41,279 nt of DNA from assembly GCA_009841605.1 (NCBI GenBank), contig VXLM01000093.1, positions 1 through 41,279 of the forward strand, read 5' to 3'. Positions 18,138 through 26,198 of this stretch are shown here, one piece after another (within the stretch, counting starts at the first letter, position 1; each line of letters begins with the position of its first letter). The notes beneath the pieces were generated by a model. That model ran no database searches, was not told where the DNA came from, and saw only the letters and a list, made by a program, of their open reading frames with translations. The translations under genes and the position numbers were made by a program. This DNA comes from Dehalococcoidia bacterium (GTDB taxonomy: Bacteria; Chloroflexota; Dehalococcoidia; Lucifugimonadales; VXLM01).

Positions 18138-21050
18138 GTGTTACATAAATTCAATCGGCTTATAGTGTTGATGTTGGCATCTACGGTCGTCGTCGCCTTA
18201 GCGGCGGTTGCCTGTGGGTCTGACGACCCTGAGCCAGCACCGGCAGCGCCAACACCGGACGTGGCGGCGATCATTGACCAGGCTCTCCAGCGCGCGCCAC
18301 AGGGCGCGACTGTTGAGGAGATCCAGGGCATGGTAGGCGACTCGATCGCCGCGGCTATGGCCGCGATGCCCGAAGCGTCACCCGGACTGACCCGCGCGGA
18401 CGTCGAGTCAATCGTTCGCTCCGCCTCCGGCAACCAGCTTTCGGCGGCTGACGTGAAGAGTATCGTGGACGAGTCCATCCGCGCGCTCCCTGCGCCGGAG
18501 ATCAACCAGAGTGAACTCACCGGCCTGATCAATTCGGCCGTTGCGCAGTCCGTCCCCGAGGGCGTGAGCGCCGCGGAGATCCAGCGCATCGTGCAGTCCC
18601 AGGTGACCGCCGGACTGGCGGGTTCGCTGACGCGCGGTGACGTCGAGGACCTGGTTGCCTCGGCCGTAACAAACGCGGTCGGTGACCAGCTTTCAGCCGC
18701 CGACGTGCAGAATATCGTCGATAATGCCCTTGTAGCCACTAACGCGGCCATCGAGGCGGCGGCAAAGCAGGCTGAGACGGCGGCTATGGCGGCAGACAAT
18801 GCGGCCATGGCGGCGGAGGGCGCAGCTATGGCGGCGGACACTGCCGCGATGCAGGCGGAAGAGGCCATCAAGGGCGTCGAGCAGATAGCCATGGATATTC
18901 AGACGCCTGCCTCGTGCTACATTCGAGGCAATCGCGTGACTGACTGCCCGTCGAAAGGCAGTTCCTCCTATCGGGCCGCACCTCATACGAACGGAGTCCC
19001 CTGGCTCTATCACTCGGCTTACGACGGACCGACTCCGGCCAATTTCTTCGAGTCCCCCCTGTCCGCCCAGCTCGTTAAGGAAGGCGCTCTGCCTCCGCTC
19101 GCCGAGCGACTCCCTGTTCCTGAGGACGTGAGCGTCGTGCTCGGTCCTGACGGCATCGGCGAGTATGGCGGCGCGTACCGCATCACCGAGATTCGCTCCT
19201 ACACCGGCGAGTGGATCGCCTTCGGGTTCGTACAGCGTGACTCCGATGAGATCAACTTCGGTCCCGGCGCCGGCAAGAGCTGGGAGGCTAGCGAGGACGG
19301 TCGTGAGTACACCTATACGCTGCGACGTGGCCTCAAGTGGGACGACGGTGTTCCTCTGACGGTTGAAGACGTTCGGTTCGCCTTCGAGGACCACAACTTC
19401 AACGAGGAAATCAACCCGTTCGTTCCCGCGCAGATGACCGACCCTGTCACCGGGGAACAGGCTCAGTTCAGCGTCGTTGACGACCTTAACTTCAAGATCG
19501 CCTTCGACTCCCCTAACTGGGTCCTCATGGAGCAGACCCTCACGCAGAGCCTCTGCATGAGGAACCGCTTCTGCTGGTTCGGCCACCCGAACCTCAAGAA
19601 GATCCATCCCAAGTACACCGACCCGACGAAGGTCCAGGCCATCGCGGATTCCATGGGCCTGAAAGACTGGAGAGACGTCATGCACGCCTCCCAGAACGCC
19701 CAGCTTGCTCGCTACGAGCTTCAGCCCTTCGCGGACATTGGTTCGACGGGCTGTGTGGCGCCCTACTGCTTCGTCGAGTACAAGCCCGGGGAGCTCGCGG
19801 TCGCAGAGCGCAACCACTACTTCCCGTTCGTAGACCCCGCCGGCAACCAGCTGCCCTACACCGACCAGGTCGTCATGATCATCCTTCCGGGTGATGAGGC
19901 TACCGTGCGGTTCCGGGCGATGAACGGTGAGGTTGACGGCAGGACCACGAACTACGTCCTCCACGAGCTCCCGCTGTACGTCGAGAACATGGAGCGAGGA
20001 GACTACAGCATCTACGGCTGGCCCGCCCTGGGCGGCGCCGACCTTGGCTTTGAAGTCAACCAGACGTACAACGTGAACACCGAGGTCGGACGGCTGCTCA
20101 GGACCAAAGAGTTCCGAATCGCTATGTCTCACGCGCTCGACCGCAACGCCATCAACGAAACGGCTCAGCTCGGGCTGGGCGTGATCCAGAACCGCGTTCC
20201 TCACCCGAACACGCCCTACAACCCCGGCGATGACGAGCTTACCCAGCTTTACATGGAACGGGACCTCGACAAGGCGAATATGATGCTCGACGATCTCGGC
20301 CTCTCTGGCCGTGACGACGCCGGCTTCCGCACCTTCTCAAATGGCGACCGCGTAAGCATCAACTTCATCTTCTCGCCTTCCCACGGCCGTCCCATAATTG
20401 GTGAGCTGCTCAAGGCTCAGATGGCCGAGGTCGGGATCGACATTCAGCTCGACATCCAGGGTCGCTGGTGGGAGCCGTTCCGAGCGGTTGAAGAGTGCTG
20501 CAGCATCAACACGAACCTTTCACGCCACACTGTGAACCCGTGGATGCGCTTCAGGACGAACTTCATCCCGTTCCACGAGGTCTACTTCGCCCCGGGGATG
20601 CTGATCGCCAAGTACTATCGCACGCAGGGCGCCGAGGGCATGGCTCCCGGCTCCGATCCCAGCTTCCTGCCGCTGGCTCCTCCGGACGCCTTCCCTGCAG
20701 ACCACTCGGGATGGTTCAAGAACCTGCACGACGACACCATCGCAGGGTTCGCCAACTCCACGTTCGACCCGCGCCGCGTCGAGCTTGGCAAAGGGATGTA
20801 CCGCAACCACGCGGAGAACCTGCTGGCCATCCACGTGTCCGCCTTCTCGAACGCGCACATCGGCCTCATGCTCAACAGGAACAACATGAGAGGCGTGCCG
20901 TTCACCCACGCGCAGGACCACAACGGCCACACCGCTTGGGCGTACTTCTTCGACGACGGTCAGGACAACTACAACCACCCGGGCAACAGGTCCCAGTACT
21001 GCAACAGCTGGGCCTTCCACCTGGGCGGCAGGCAGGCGTGCTCAAACTAA
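18138..21050 (+). CDS. Family 5 extracellular solute-binding lipoprotein with long helical N-terminal extension
   Basis: 970 residues, against about 530-620 for usual DppA/OppA proteins. GTG start with a strong purine-rich site; signal LIVLMLASTVVVALAAVAC with lipid-attached Cys26. Residues 40-255 are an extra domain: at least five copies of an LTRxDVExIV / LSAADVxxIV helix motif (for example 84, 101, 143, 164, 185), then an Ala-rich heptad run (about 203-245) likely to form a coiled coil. The SBP_bac_5 domain starts near 340 (TYTLRRGLKWDDGVPL) and runs to the end. It should bind a peptide, oligosaccharide or similar ligand outside the membrane for an ABC importer, but no permease or ATPase gene is adjacent. 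It is followed by a strong terminator. Confidence 0.9.
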   Translation: MLHKFNRLIVLMLASTVVVALAAVACGSDDPEPAPAAPTPDVAAIIDQALQRAPQGATVEEIQGMVGDSIAAAMAAMPEASPGLTRADVESIVRSASGNQLSAADVKSIVDESIRALPAPEINQSELTGLINSAVAQSVPEGVSAAEIQRIVQSQVTAGLAGSLTRGDVEDLVASAVTNAVGDQLSAADVQNIVDNALVATNAAIEAAAKQAETAAMAADNAAMAAEGAAMAADTAAMQAEEAIKGVEQIAMDIQTPASCYIRGNRVTDCPSKGSSSYRAAPHTNGVPWLYHSAYDGPTPANFFESPLSAQLVKEGALPPLAERLPVPEDVSVVLGPDGIGEYGGAYRITEIRSYTGEWIAFGFVQRDSDEINFGPGAGKSWEASEDGREYTYTLRRGLKWDDGVPLTVEDVRFAFEDHNFNEEINPFVPAQMTDPVTGEQAQFSVVDDLNFKIAFDSPNWVLMEQTLTQSLCMRNRFCWFGHPNLKKIHPKYTDPTKVQAIADSMGLKDWRDVMHASQNAQLARYELQPFADIGSTGCVAPYCFVEYKPGELAVAERNHYFPFVDPAGNQLPYTDQVVMIILPGDEATVRFRAMNGEVDGRTTNYVLHELPLYVENMERGDYSIYGWPALGGADLGFEVNQTYNVNTEVGRLLRTKEFRIAMSHALDRNAINETAQLGLGVIQNRVPHPNTPYNPGDDELTQLYMERDLDKANMMLDDLGLSGRDDAGFRTFSNGDRVSINFIFSPSHGRPIIGELLKAQMAEVGIDIQLDIQGRWWEPFRAVEECCSINTNLSRHTVNPWMRFRTNFIPFHEVYFAPGMLIAKYYRTQGAEGMAPGSDPSFLPLAPPDAFPADHSGWFKNLHDDTIAGFANSTFDPRRVELGKGMYRNHAENLLAIHVSAFSNAHIGLMLNRNNMRGVPFTHAQDHNGHTAWAYFFDDGQDNYNHPGNRSQYCNSWAFHLGGRQACSN

Positions 21051-21083
21051 ACTGAGCCGACCGTAGGAAACGATGGTATGATT

Positions 21084-21114
21084 ATCGGGGCCCCGTATCT
21101 GGGGCCCCGATTTT
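21084..21114 (+). terminator. Rho-independent terminator after the solute-binding protein gene
   Basis: A 10-bp perfect GC-rich stem TCGGGGCCCC / GGGGCCCCGA (21085-21094 and 21101-21110) with a 6-base loop, followed by TTTT. It lies 34 bases after the stop codon. Confidence 0.82.
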
Positions 21115-21148
21115 CGTATTCACGACCACTTTCGCTGGGAGGTCTCGA

Positions 21149-22726
21149 ATGTCCACACCGCGCATCATGTTCTACCACGACGGGAGACATCCCCTCATAT
21201 ACATGTACGAACCTCCCATGCAGAAGGAGGAGTACCAGCACGCGGTCGATGAGATCGCGGGCACTCCCATAGACGTCCTGATGTTCGGCGTCGGCGACGG
21301 GCGCACCGTCCTCTACGACACCAAGGTAGGCGAGCTATGGGGCCACCATCTGGATCGCTGGATTCACGCCATATGGCGTCGGACGCATCAGAACGCGAGG
21401 GCCCTCATCGACGCGGGCCACAACCCTCTCCAAATTGCGATTGATCGCGCCCACGAAAAGGGTAAGCTCATATACCCCGTCCTCCTCGTCCAGATGCCGA
21501 GCGGCGAACGCTACGGCGAGGAAACCCTAAACACCAGGGGTTCTCTGTTCCGGTTCGAGAACAAGCAGTGGGACATCGGAGCCGCCGGCGACCTCGACCC
21601 CGAATGGCCCGGCTACGAGTGCGCCGACTTCAAGCATCAGGAGATACGCGACGAGCGTTTCGCGCTCATCGATGAGATTCTTTCCTACCCCGTCAACGGC
21701 CTCGAGCTCAGCCTCGTCCACCACCCGTACTACTTCCACCCGAACGAAATCGACGAGGGCCGCGAGATCATGACGGAGTGGATTCGGCGAGTCCACACGG
21801 CCGTCAAGGCCGGCGGCGAGGAACGGGAATTGGTCATCCAGGTTCCTAACTCCATCGATGAGGCCCTCTCAATAGGTCTCGACGTACCTGCATGGATCGA
21901 GCAGGGTATCGTCGATGTCCTTGTGGTGGCCGAGACAACCAGCCCCTACCTCCTGAATTCCATGGCTGATTTTCGCCCCGTTGTGGAAGCCGCAAAGGGT
22001 TCGGGAGTCCGCGTGTACGCCAACATCAACAGTCTCGTCGACTCCGACCGCCTCGCCTCAGGCACCATCGAGATGATTCGCGCCGCCGCTACGAACTACT
22101 GGCGGCAGGGCGTAGACGGTATCTACATGGGACACTGGCACGAACGCTGGCCGTACACTGCCGACTTCTACGAGATCCTCCGTGAGCTCCCCTTCCCCGA
22201 TGTGATGGATTACGGTGACAAGATCTACATCATGCCGACTGAGAGCCCCCGCCGCAGCACGCCCGAACCTTCCGCGCCGCTTCCAAGAACGCTGGAAGTC
22301 GGTAAACCTGAGTCCTTCACATTCACCATCTCCGACGATCTGCCCAAGTGGGGAGACATGGGGCGCGTCCACGAGGTCGCCCTGCGAGTCATGCTTAGCG
22401 CGGTCTCCGAGATCGACAAGGTCACTTTCAAGTTGAATGGCAAGACGCTCCCCGACGGCCTGCGCCGGACGATCAACCAGATGTACCGCCTGCGGTCCCC
22501 CAGGCACCGCATCTTCGGCTATTGGTTCATCTTCAAGCTCGACAGCGACCACTGGCCCAAACAGGGCGAAAACGAGCTCGAAATCACCCTCGAACACCGT
22601 GACACGGTCTTGACGATGGACGCGGGCGTCCGGGATGTCGAGCTGGACATCAAGTACCTCATGGGCAAGAACTTCCACCGCGGCTTTGTCGACCAGGACC
22701 TCGGCCCCTACGAATTCTCAAGCTAA
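21149..22726 (+). CDS. Glycoside-hydrolase-like TIM-barrel protein, subfamily II, paralog 2
   Basis: 525 residues, no signal peptide; GGGAGG lies 7 bases before the ATG. N-terminal signature IMFYHDGRHPLIYMYEPPMQ, then GRTVLYDTKVGELWGH, the subfamily II version of the conserved T-x-x-GE-x-x-G block. Then YPVNGLELSLVHHPYYFHP with Glu186 at a strand end, and IYANINS/MGHWHERW late in the barrel. Residues of about 370-525 form a beta-sandwich (VTFKLNGKTLPD, ELEITLEHR). It is close to the protein at 26199-27800, sharing long stretches, and is a distant relative of subfamily I. The predicted role is carbohydrate hydrolysis or binding; there is no biochemical anchor. Confidence 0.75.
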   Translation: MSTPRIMFYHDGRHPLIYMYEPPMQKEEYQHAVDEIAGTPIDVLMFGVGDGRTVLYDTKVGELWGHHLDRWIHAIWRRTHQNARALIDAGHNPLQIAIDRAHEKGKLIYPVLLVQMPSGERYGEETLNTRGSLFRFENKQWDIGAAGDLDPEWPGYECADFKHQEIRDERFALIDEILSYPVNGLELSLVHHPYYFHPNEIDEGREIMTEWIRRVHTAVKAGGEERELVIQVPNSIDEALSIGLDVPAWIEQGIVDVLVVAETTSPYLLNSMADFRPVVEAAKGSGVRVYANINSLVDSDRLASGTIEMIRAAATNYWRQGVDGIYMGHWHERWPYTADFYEILRELPFPDVMDYGDKIYIMPTESPRRSTPEPSAPLPRTLEVGKPESFTFTISDDLPKWGDMGRVHEVALRVMLSAVSEIDKVTFKLNGKTLPDGLRRTINQMYRLRSPRHRIFGYWFIFKLDSDHWPKQGENELEITLEHRDTVLTMDAGVRDVELDIKYLMGKNFHRGFVDQDLGPYEFSS

Positions 22727-22754
22727 GTAAGGGGGATTCGCGAATCGCCCCTAC
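22727..22754. repeat. Palindromic dispersed repeat
   Basis: GTAAGGGGGATTCGCGAAT followed by CGCCCCTAC, starting directly after a stop codon. Same palindrome family as 8672-8700. No tail sequence follows here. Confidence 0.8.
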
Positions 22755-22797
22755 TCATCATCATGCCGCGACGAACGACTCGGAAAGGAACTCAATA

Positions 22798-23910
22798 ATG
22801 GCCAAGTACAGGGCGGGCGTTATAGGACTCGGATGGATGGGACTGCTGTATGACATGGCCGGCCGACTGCCATACAGGCTGGGCATCGATACCGCGGACA
22901 GCATCGACAGGCCGACCCCGGAGCTCAACGTGCACCGGCAGTTCTATCTCCACGAGCGGCATTTGCCAAAAGGCACGCCGTCCTCCTACTCCGAGGCCCT
23001 CTACGACCGGCCCGAGATCGACCTCGTAGCAGGATGCGACCGCGATCCGCCTCGCCTCCAGGCTTTCGGCGACCGCTACGGAGACGTCGCCCTATATACG
23101 GACGGCGCAGAGATGCTTGAGAAGGAGAAGCTCGACATCGTTGCGATAGCCACGAATACCAAAAGCCGTCCAGAGCTCGTCCGCCTGGCCGTCGAGAACG
23201 GCGCCAAGGCCGTCGTTACTGACAAGCCCATGTGCCACACCCTCGCCGAAGCCGACCTCATGGTCGGCGTCTGCAGAGACGCAGGCGTGCCCCTGAACTG
23301 CGGCGCGATCTCCACGACTCACCCGTCCTTCGCCAAGGCCAGGGAACTGCTCGAATCTGGCGTGATAGGCGATGTTGTCTCGATGGAAACTTCAGGCCGC
23401 CCCGGAGCGCAACACCAAAACTGGTCCTACTTCCTCGACAGCGCGCCCGCATGGGTCGTCGGCACAGCAGACAAGCCGCCCCTCGAAACGGGCAGCAGCG
23501 AGTTCAAAGGCCAGGGCCTGCTCGTCTGCGAGGACGGAACGATCGTCCACTTCCGTGAGGGCGCTCCCATGCTCCGCATCAGCGGCACGGCCGGGGAGAT
23601 GGTCCACGGCCACGCCAACCTGCGCGAGTGGACTCTCTCCCAGGACATCGACACCGTCGGCGGAGTCAAGCGCGTCGACATGCCATGGCCCGGTCCGCAA
23701 ACGGACTCCTACGGCACGACCTATTCCGTCGCCGACGTTATGGACTGCCTCGATGGAAAGCTCGACGAGCCGAAGAACTCCGGACGTAGAGTCGCTGTAG
23801 CTATCGAGGTGGAGATAGCCCTCAAGGTCTCGTCCGCCAACGGAGGACAGAGGGTAGACCTCCCCCTCGAAGACCGGTCGCTCGGCCTCGAATACGAGTG
23901 GTGGAGATAG
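22798..23910 (+). CDS. Gfo/Idh/MocA-family oxidoreductase
   Basis: 370 residues. The N-terminal Rossmann motif GVIGLGWMG (7-15) binds NAD(P). The second beta-strand (DLVAGCDRD) comes only at about 75, so about 45 residues (LPYRLGIDTADS...HERHLPKGTPSSYSEAL) are inserted in the nucleotide domain. The usual EKP motif appears as Asp142-Lys143-Pro144. The C-terminal alpha/beta dimerisation domain follows. Enzymes of this family oxidise, reduce or epimerise sugars, inositols and their derivatives. A/G-rich AAGGAA precedes the ATG. It lies between glycosidase-like genes 2 and 3, on the same strand as 2 and convergent with 3, which supports a sugar substrate. Confidence 0.85.
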   Translation: MAKYRAGVIGLGWMGLLYDMAGRLPYRLGIDTADSIDRPTPELNVHRQFYLHERHLPKGTPSSYSEALYDRPEIDLVAGCDRDPPRLQAFGDRYGDVALYTDGAEMLEKEKLDIVAIATNTKSRPELVRLAVENGAKAVVTDKPMCHTLAEADLMVGVCRDAGVPLNCGAISTTHPSFAKARELLESGVIGDVVSMETSGRPGAQHQNWSYFLDSAPAWVVGTADKPPLETGSSEFKGQGLLVCEDGTIVHFREGAPMLRISGTAGEMVHGHANLREWTLSQDIDTVGGVKRVDMPWPGPQTDSYGTTYSVADVMDCLDGKLDEPKNSGRRVAVAIEVEIALKVSSANGGQRVDLPLEDRSLGLEYEWWR

Positions 23911-23923
23911 AGAATCCGCCCGC

Positions 23924-25531
23924 CTACTGCTTGTAGGCTACGTCCAGCTCGACGTTGGTGAGCGTCACCGCGCCGCCGGCATTCCCACTTGACGGGACGA
24001 GACTGACCCCGATGGCATTGTCGCCCTGCCGAAGGGGAGGACACGCCACCTCGAACGTCAAGCTCTTCCCCTCGTTCTGCCGCTCTTCAGGATACCCCGG
24101 ATAGGCCATCCAAAAATGGCCCGTGATCCCCATTCGCGTCCAGCCGTCAGCCGCGTTGCCCCCCGACTGACGAGCAAGCGTCGCCCCGTTGATCGTGACC
24201 TCGATCTCGTCGTCGGGCGAAATATCCTCAAACCGCAGCGTCAGACTGCACCCTTCCAGTGCATCATCGGCAATTGCCGAATCGAGGTCATCCGTCACCT
24301 CGATCGAGAATTCAGGGCCAGCGCCGTCCGAGGTGGAACGCAGCGTCACAGGTAGAGTGGTCGAGGGCGACGCATACCGGAACGCCCCACCGTGACCACG
24401 TGAGGGGTACAGCGGCCCCGCCCTGTCCAACTCGTACCGCTTGTTCAGCCGCGCCAGGCGACTGGGATCAGAGACTTCCTCCGCTATCCTCTTATTCCAC
24501 TCAGGATAGATCGTATAGAAATTGTACAGGTAGACTCCCGTAGCGCCGTGGCTCAGCCACCGTGCCGCCAGAGCACGAACGGCGTCGTCGTCCATGTGTC
24601 GCGTGGCCTCGATGCAGCCGTATATCTGGCATCCCGTACCCTCAGCGGCCTCGACAAACTCCCTTATCGGCGTCTCGAACGGTATGAACCCTCCGCCTAC
24701 CGCCACGATGTCCACCAATCCGTCACGTATCCAACTCTCAACATCCAAGCCTATCCTCACCGAATCGGCCAGCGTCGGAGGAACTCGGACTGCAAGCTGC
24801 AAATCCCTACCTCTCTCGGCCCCGACCTCCTTCAGACGGTTGTGCACCGTCTCGATCAGGTCCGTCATCAGGTACCGGTTCTGGTACGCCTCATCGGAAC
24901 GAAAGACGCCGGGATGTCGCATGTAGTCCATCTCAACGCCGTCCACGTCAAAGCGCTCGAACGTCTCGAAGATGATCCGCCTCATGTACTCCCGCACTTC
25001 GGGAAATGCGTAGTTCAGGCCCGTTCTCTGCCCCCATGGCAGGCTTCCAACGGCAAGCTCTTCGCCCGGCTTGCCGATGAGCAATTCGGGGTTGTCCCGC
25101 CGGAACCGTCCATAGGCGGGGTTGCGCGGATCGATCTCGTAGTGACTGCTCATCCTGACGCGCGGGAAGAACTGCAGCCCCGCCTCACGGCACAGCTTGG
25201 ACAGCGCCGTGACAGGCCCTCCACACTCATCCATCAACGCCCTGACGTTGGCCGCGATCTTCCCGATCACCCCCGGCGTGCCGGAGTGAACGAACGAGTA
25301 CGTACCCTCATCCAACCCCTCGATTGCCTCGCCGATGATCTCCCCGATCTCCGTCTCGTAGTGGTACACCTCGTGATCCCCGATGCTCCACCACAGCGCC
25401 CCACCCGGCCAGTTGTGACTATCCACCACCTCCGCCTTCAGTTTCTCAACGGTAAGTGGCGGCTCGGTGGCGCTCAGAATCCAGCCGTCGTCGGTGAAGA
25501 TAACCTTCGGAGCATCAGAGGAAACAGTCAT
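23924..25531 (-). CDS. Glycoside-hydrolase-like TIM-barrel protein, subfamily I, paralog 3
   Basis: 535 residues from the ATG at 25531 (GGAG 8 bases upstream; the frame extends to 25555 without support). Very similar in layout to the protein at 14207: VIFTDDGWIL, DHEVYHYETEIGEIIG, FFPRVRMSSHYE, VDGVEMDY (Glu200, Asp202) then MRHPGVFR, and QNRYLMTDL. VYLYNFYT closes the barrel. The C-terminal beta-sandwich carries IEVTINGATLA. The strand-end Glu/Asp pair is the best candidate for active-site residues. A possible promoter lies at 25590-25618. It converges on the oxidoreductase gene with 13 bases between stops. Confidence 0.75.
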   Translation of the reverse strand: MTVSSDAPKVIFTDDGWILSATEPPLTVEKLKAEVVDSHNWPGGALWWSIGDHEVYHYETEIGEIIGEAIEGLDEGTYSFVHSGTPGVIGKIAANVRALMDECGGPVTALSKLCREAGLQFFPRVRMSSHYEIDPRNPAYGRFRRDNPELLIGKPGEELAVGSLPWGQRTGLNYAFPEVREYMRRIIFETFERFDVDGVEMDYMRHPGVFRSDEAYQNRYLMTDLIETVHNRLKEVGAERGRDLQLAVRVPPTLADSVRIGLDVESWIRDGLVDIVAVGGGFIPFETPIREFVEAAEGTGCQIYGCIEATRHMDDDAVRALAARWLSHGATGVYLYNFYTIYPEWNKRIAEEVSDPSRLARLNKRYELDRAGPLYPSRGHGGAFRYASPSTTLPVTLRSTSDGAGPEFSIEVTDDLDSAIADDALEGCSLTLRFEDISPDDEIEVTINGATLARQSGGNAADGWTRMGITGHFWMAYPGYPEERQNEGKSLTFEVACPPLRQGDNAIGVSLVPSSGNAGGAVTLTNVELDVAYKQ

Positions 25532-25589
25532 GTTGGTTCTCCAATTGGCAAGCAAGTATATGGAAATTGTCCGTGTGGACGCGGCCCCG

Positions 25590-25618
25590 AGTATAGCCAG
25601 TGCTAGGGTGTTTCACAA
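25590..25618 (-). promoter_or_regulatory. Possible promoter of glycosidase-like paralog 3
   Basis: On the minus strand, TTGTGA (25618-25613), a 17-bp spacer and TATACT (25595-25590). It lies about 60 bases before the ATG at 25531. Confidence 0.45.
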
Positions 25619-25678
25619 GGGGGAACGTACTAATACCGCGCTGTCGAGTGCTGGAGGATTACAGCAACTGTCTCACAC

Positions 25679-25903
25679 TTATAGCGCATCGAACTCACGT
25701 AGGGTTATTCCGGCCTGTCGCGTGATGCTACGTAGGGTGCCTGCAGCTATTTCTCTATGGCGGGGCACAATAACCGAGAGCACCCCGGCATCGGTCGCCC
25801 TAGCGAACTTGACGTGGCTACCCTTTTGACTGACCTCAGCGAATCCGGCCCTTCGGAGTTTGCGAACGACCTCCCGGTAGGACAGAGGTCTAGCTGGCGG
25901 CAA
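25679..25903 (-). CDS. hicA: HicA-family mRNA interferase toxin
   Basis: 74 residues of the double-stranded-RNA-binding-like HicA/YcfA fold: LSYREVVRKLRRAGF, then QKGSHVKF with the expected catalytic His30, then VIVPRHREIAAGTLRSITRQAGI. Toxins of this family cleave mRNA and slow growth. The start is a TTG that reproduces the usual MPP...LS N terminus, with a GAGG-type site upstream; it overlaps the end of hicB by 14 bases. The gene order is antitoxin then toxin, the reverse of the E. coli locus but seen in other bacteria. All key residues are present. Confidence 0.9.
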   Translation of the reverse strand: MPPARPLSYREVVRKLRRAGFAEVSQKGSHVKFARATDAGVLSVIVPRHREIAAGTLRSITRQAGITLREFDAL

Positions 25904-26096
25904 CCTCTACCTCGATGCGACGGATCTGGGGTGAAGCGGTGGGAACGGGAGGCTCGAAGTGCAACTCCAACGCTTCACGCAAGTTATCAAGTGCTTGGTC
26001 AAACGTTTCGCCCTGACTGGCTACGTCGGTCTCCAGGGCTTGCGCTACGTACCACTCCCCTTCCTTGCACACGCTCGCTGTAAACGCTCGTTTCAT
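25890..26096 (-). CDS. hicB: HicB-family antitoxin
   Basis: 68 residues from the ATG at 26096, which has GGGAG upstream; a frame to 26159 is less likely. It has the partial RNase-H-like HicB fold: FTASVCKEGEWYVAQALETDVASQGETFDQALDNLREALELHF. It lacks a C-terminal DNA-binding domain, as in the short HicB type. It neutralises HicA by covering its active site. It lies between the third and fourth glycosidase-like genes, all on the minus strand, and is coupled to hicA by overlap. Confidence 0.88.
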   Translation of the reverse strand: MKRAFTASVCKEGEWYVAQALETDVASQGETFDQALDNLREALELHFEPPVPTASPQIRRIEVEVAAS

Positions 26097-26198
26097 CGCA
26101 TCACTCCCGCCCAAAGGGTTGTGTAGACCAATCCTATCATGGCTATCTACGCCAAGCACTCGCGAAGGTTCCCCTGTTAGTCACTACCAAGATCACGC

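Noticed and set aside
18693-20204. Minus-strand frame of 503 codons opposite the solute-binding protein gene
   Set aside because: Composition is Val/Asp/Arg-rich shadow type; the plus strand has a promoter, signal peptide, family domain and terminator.
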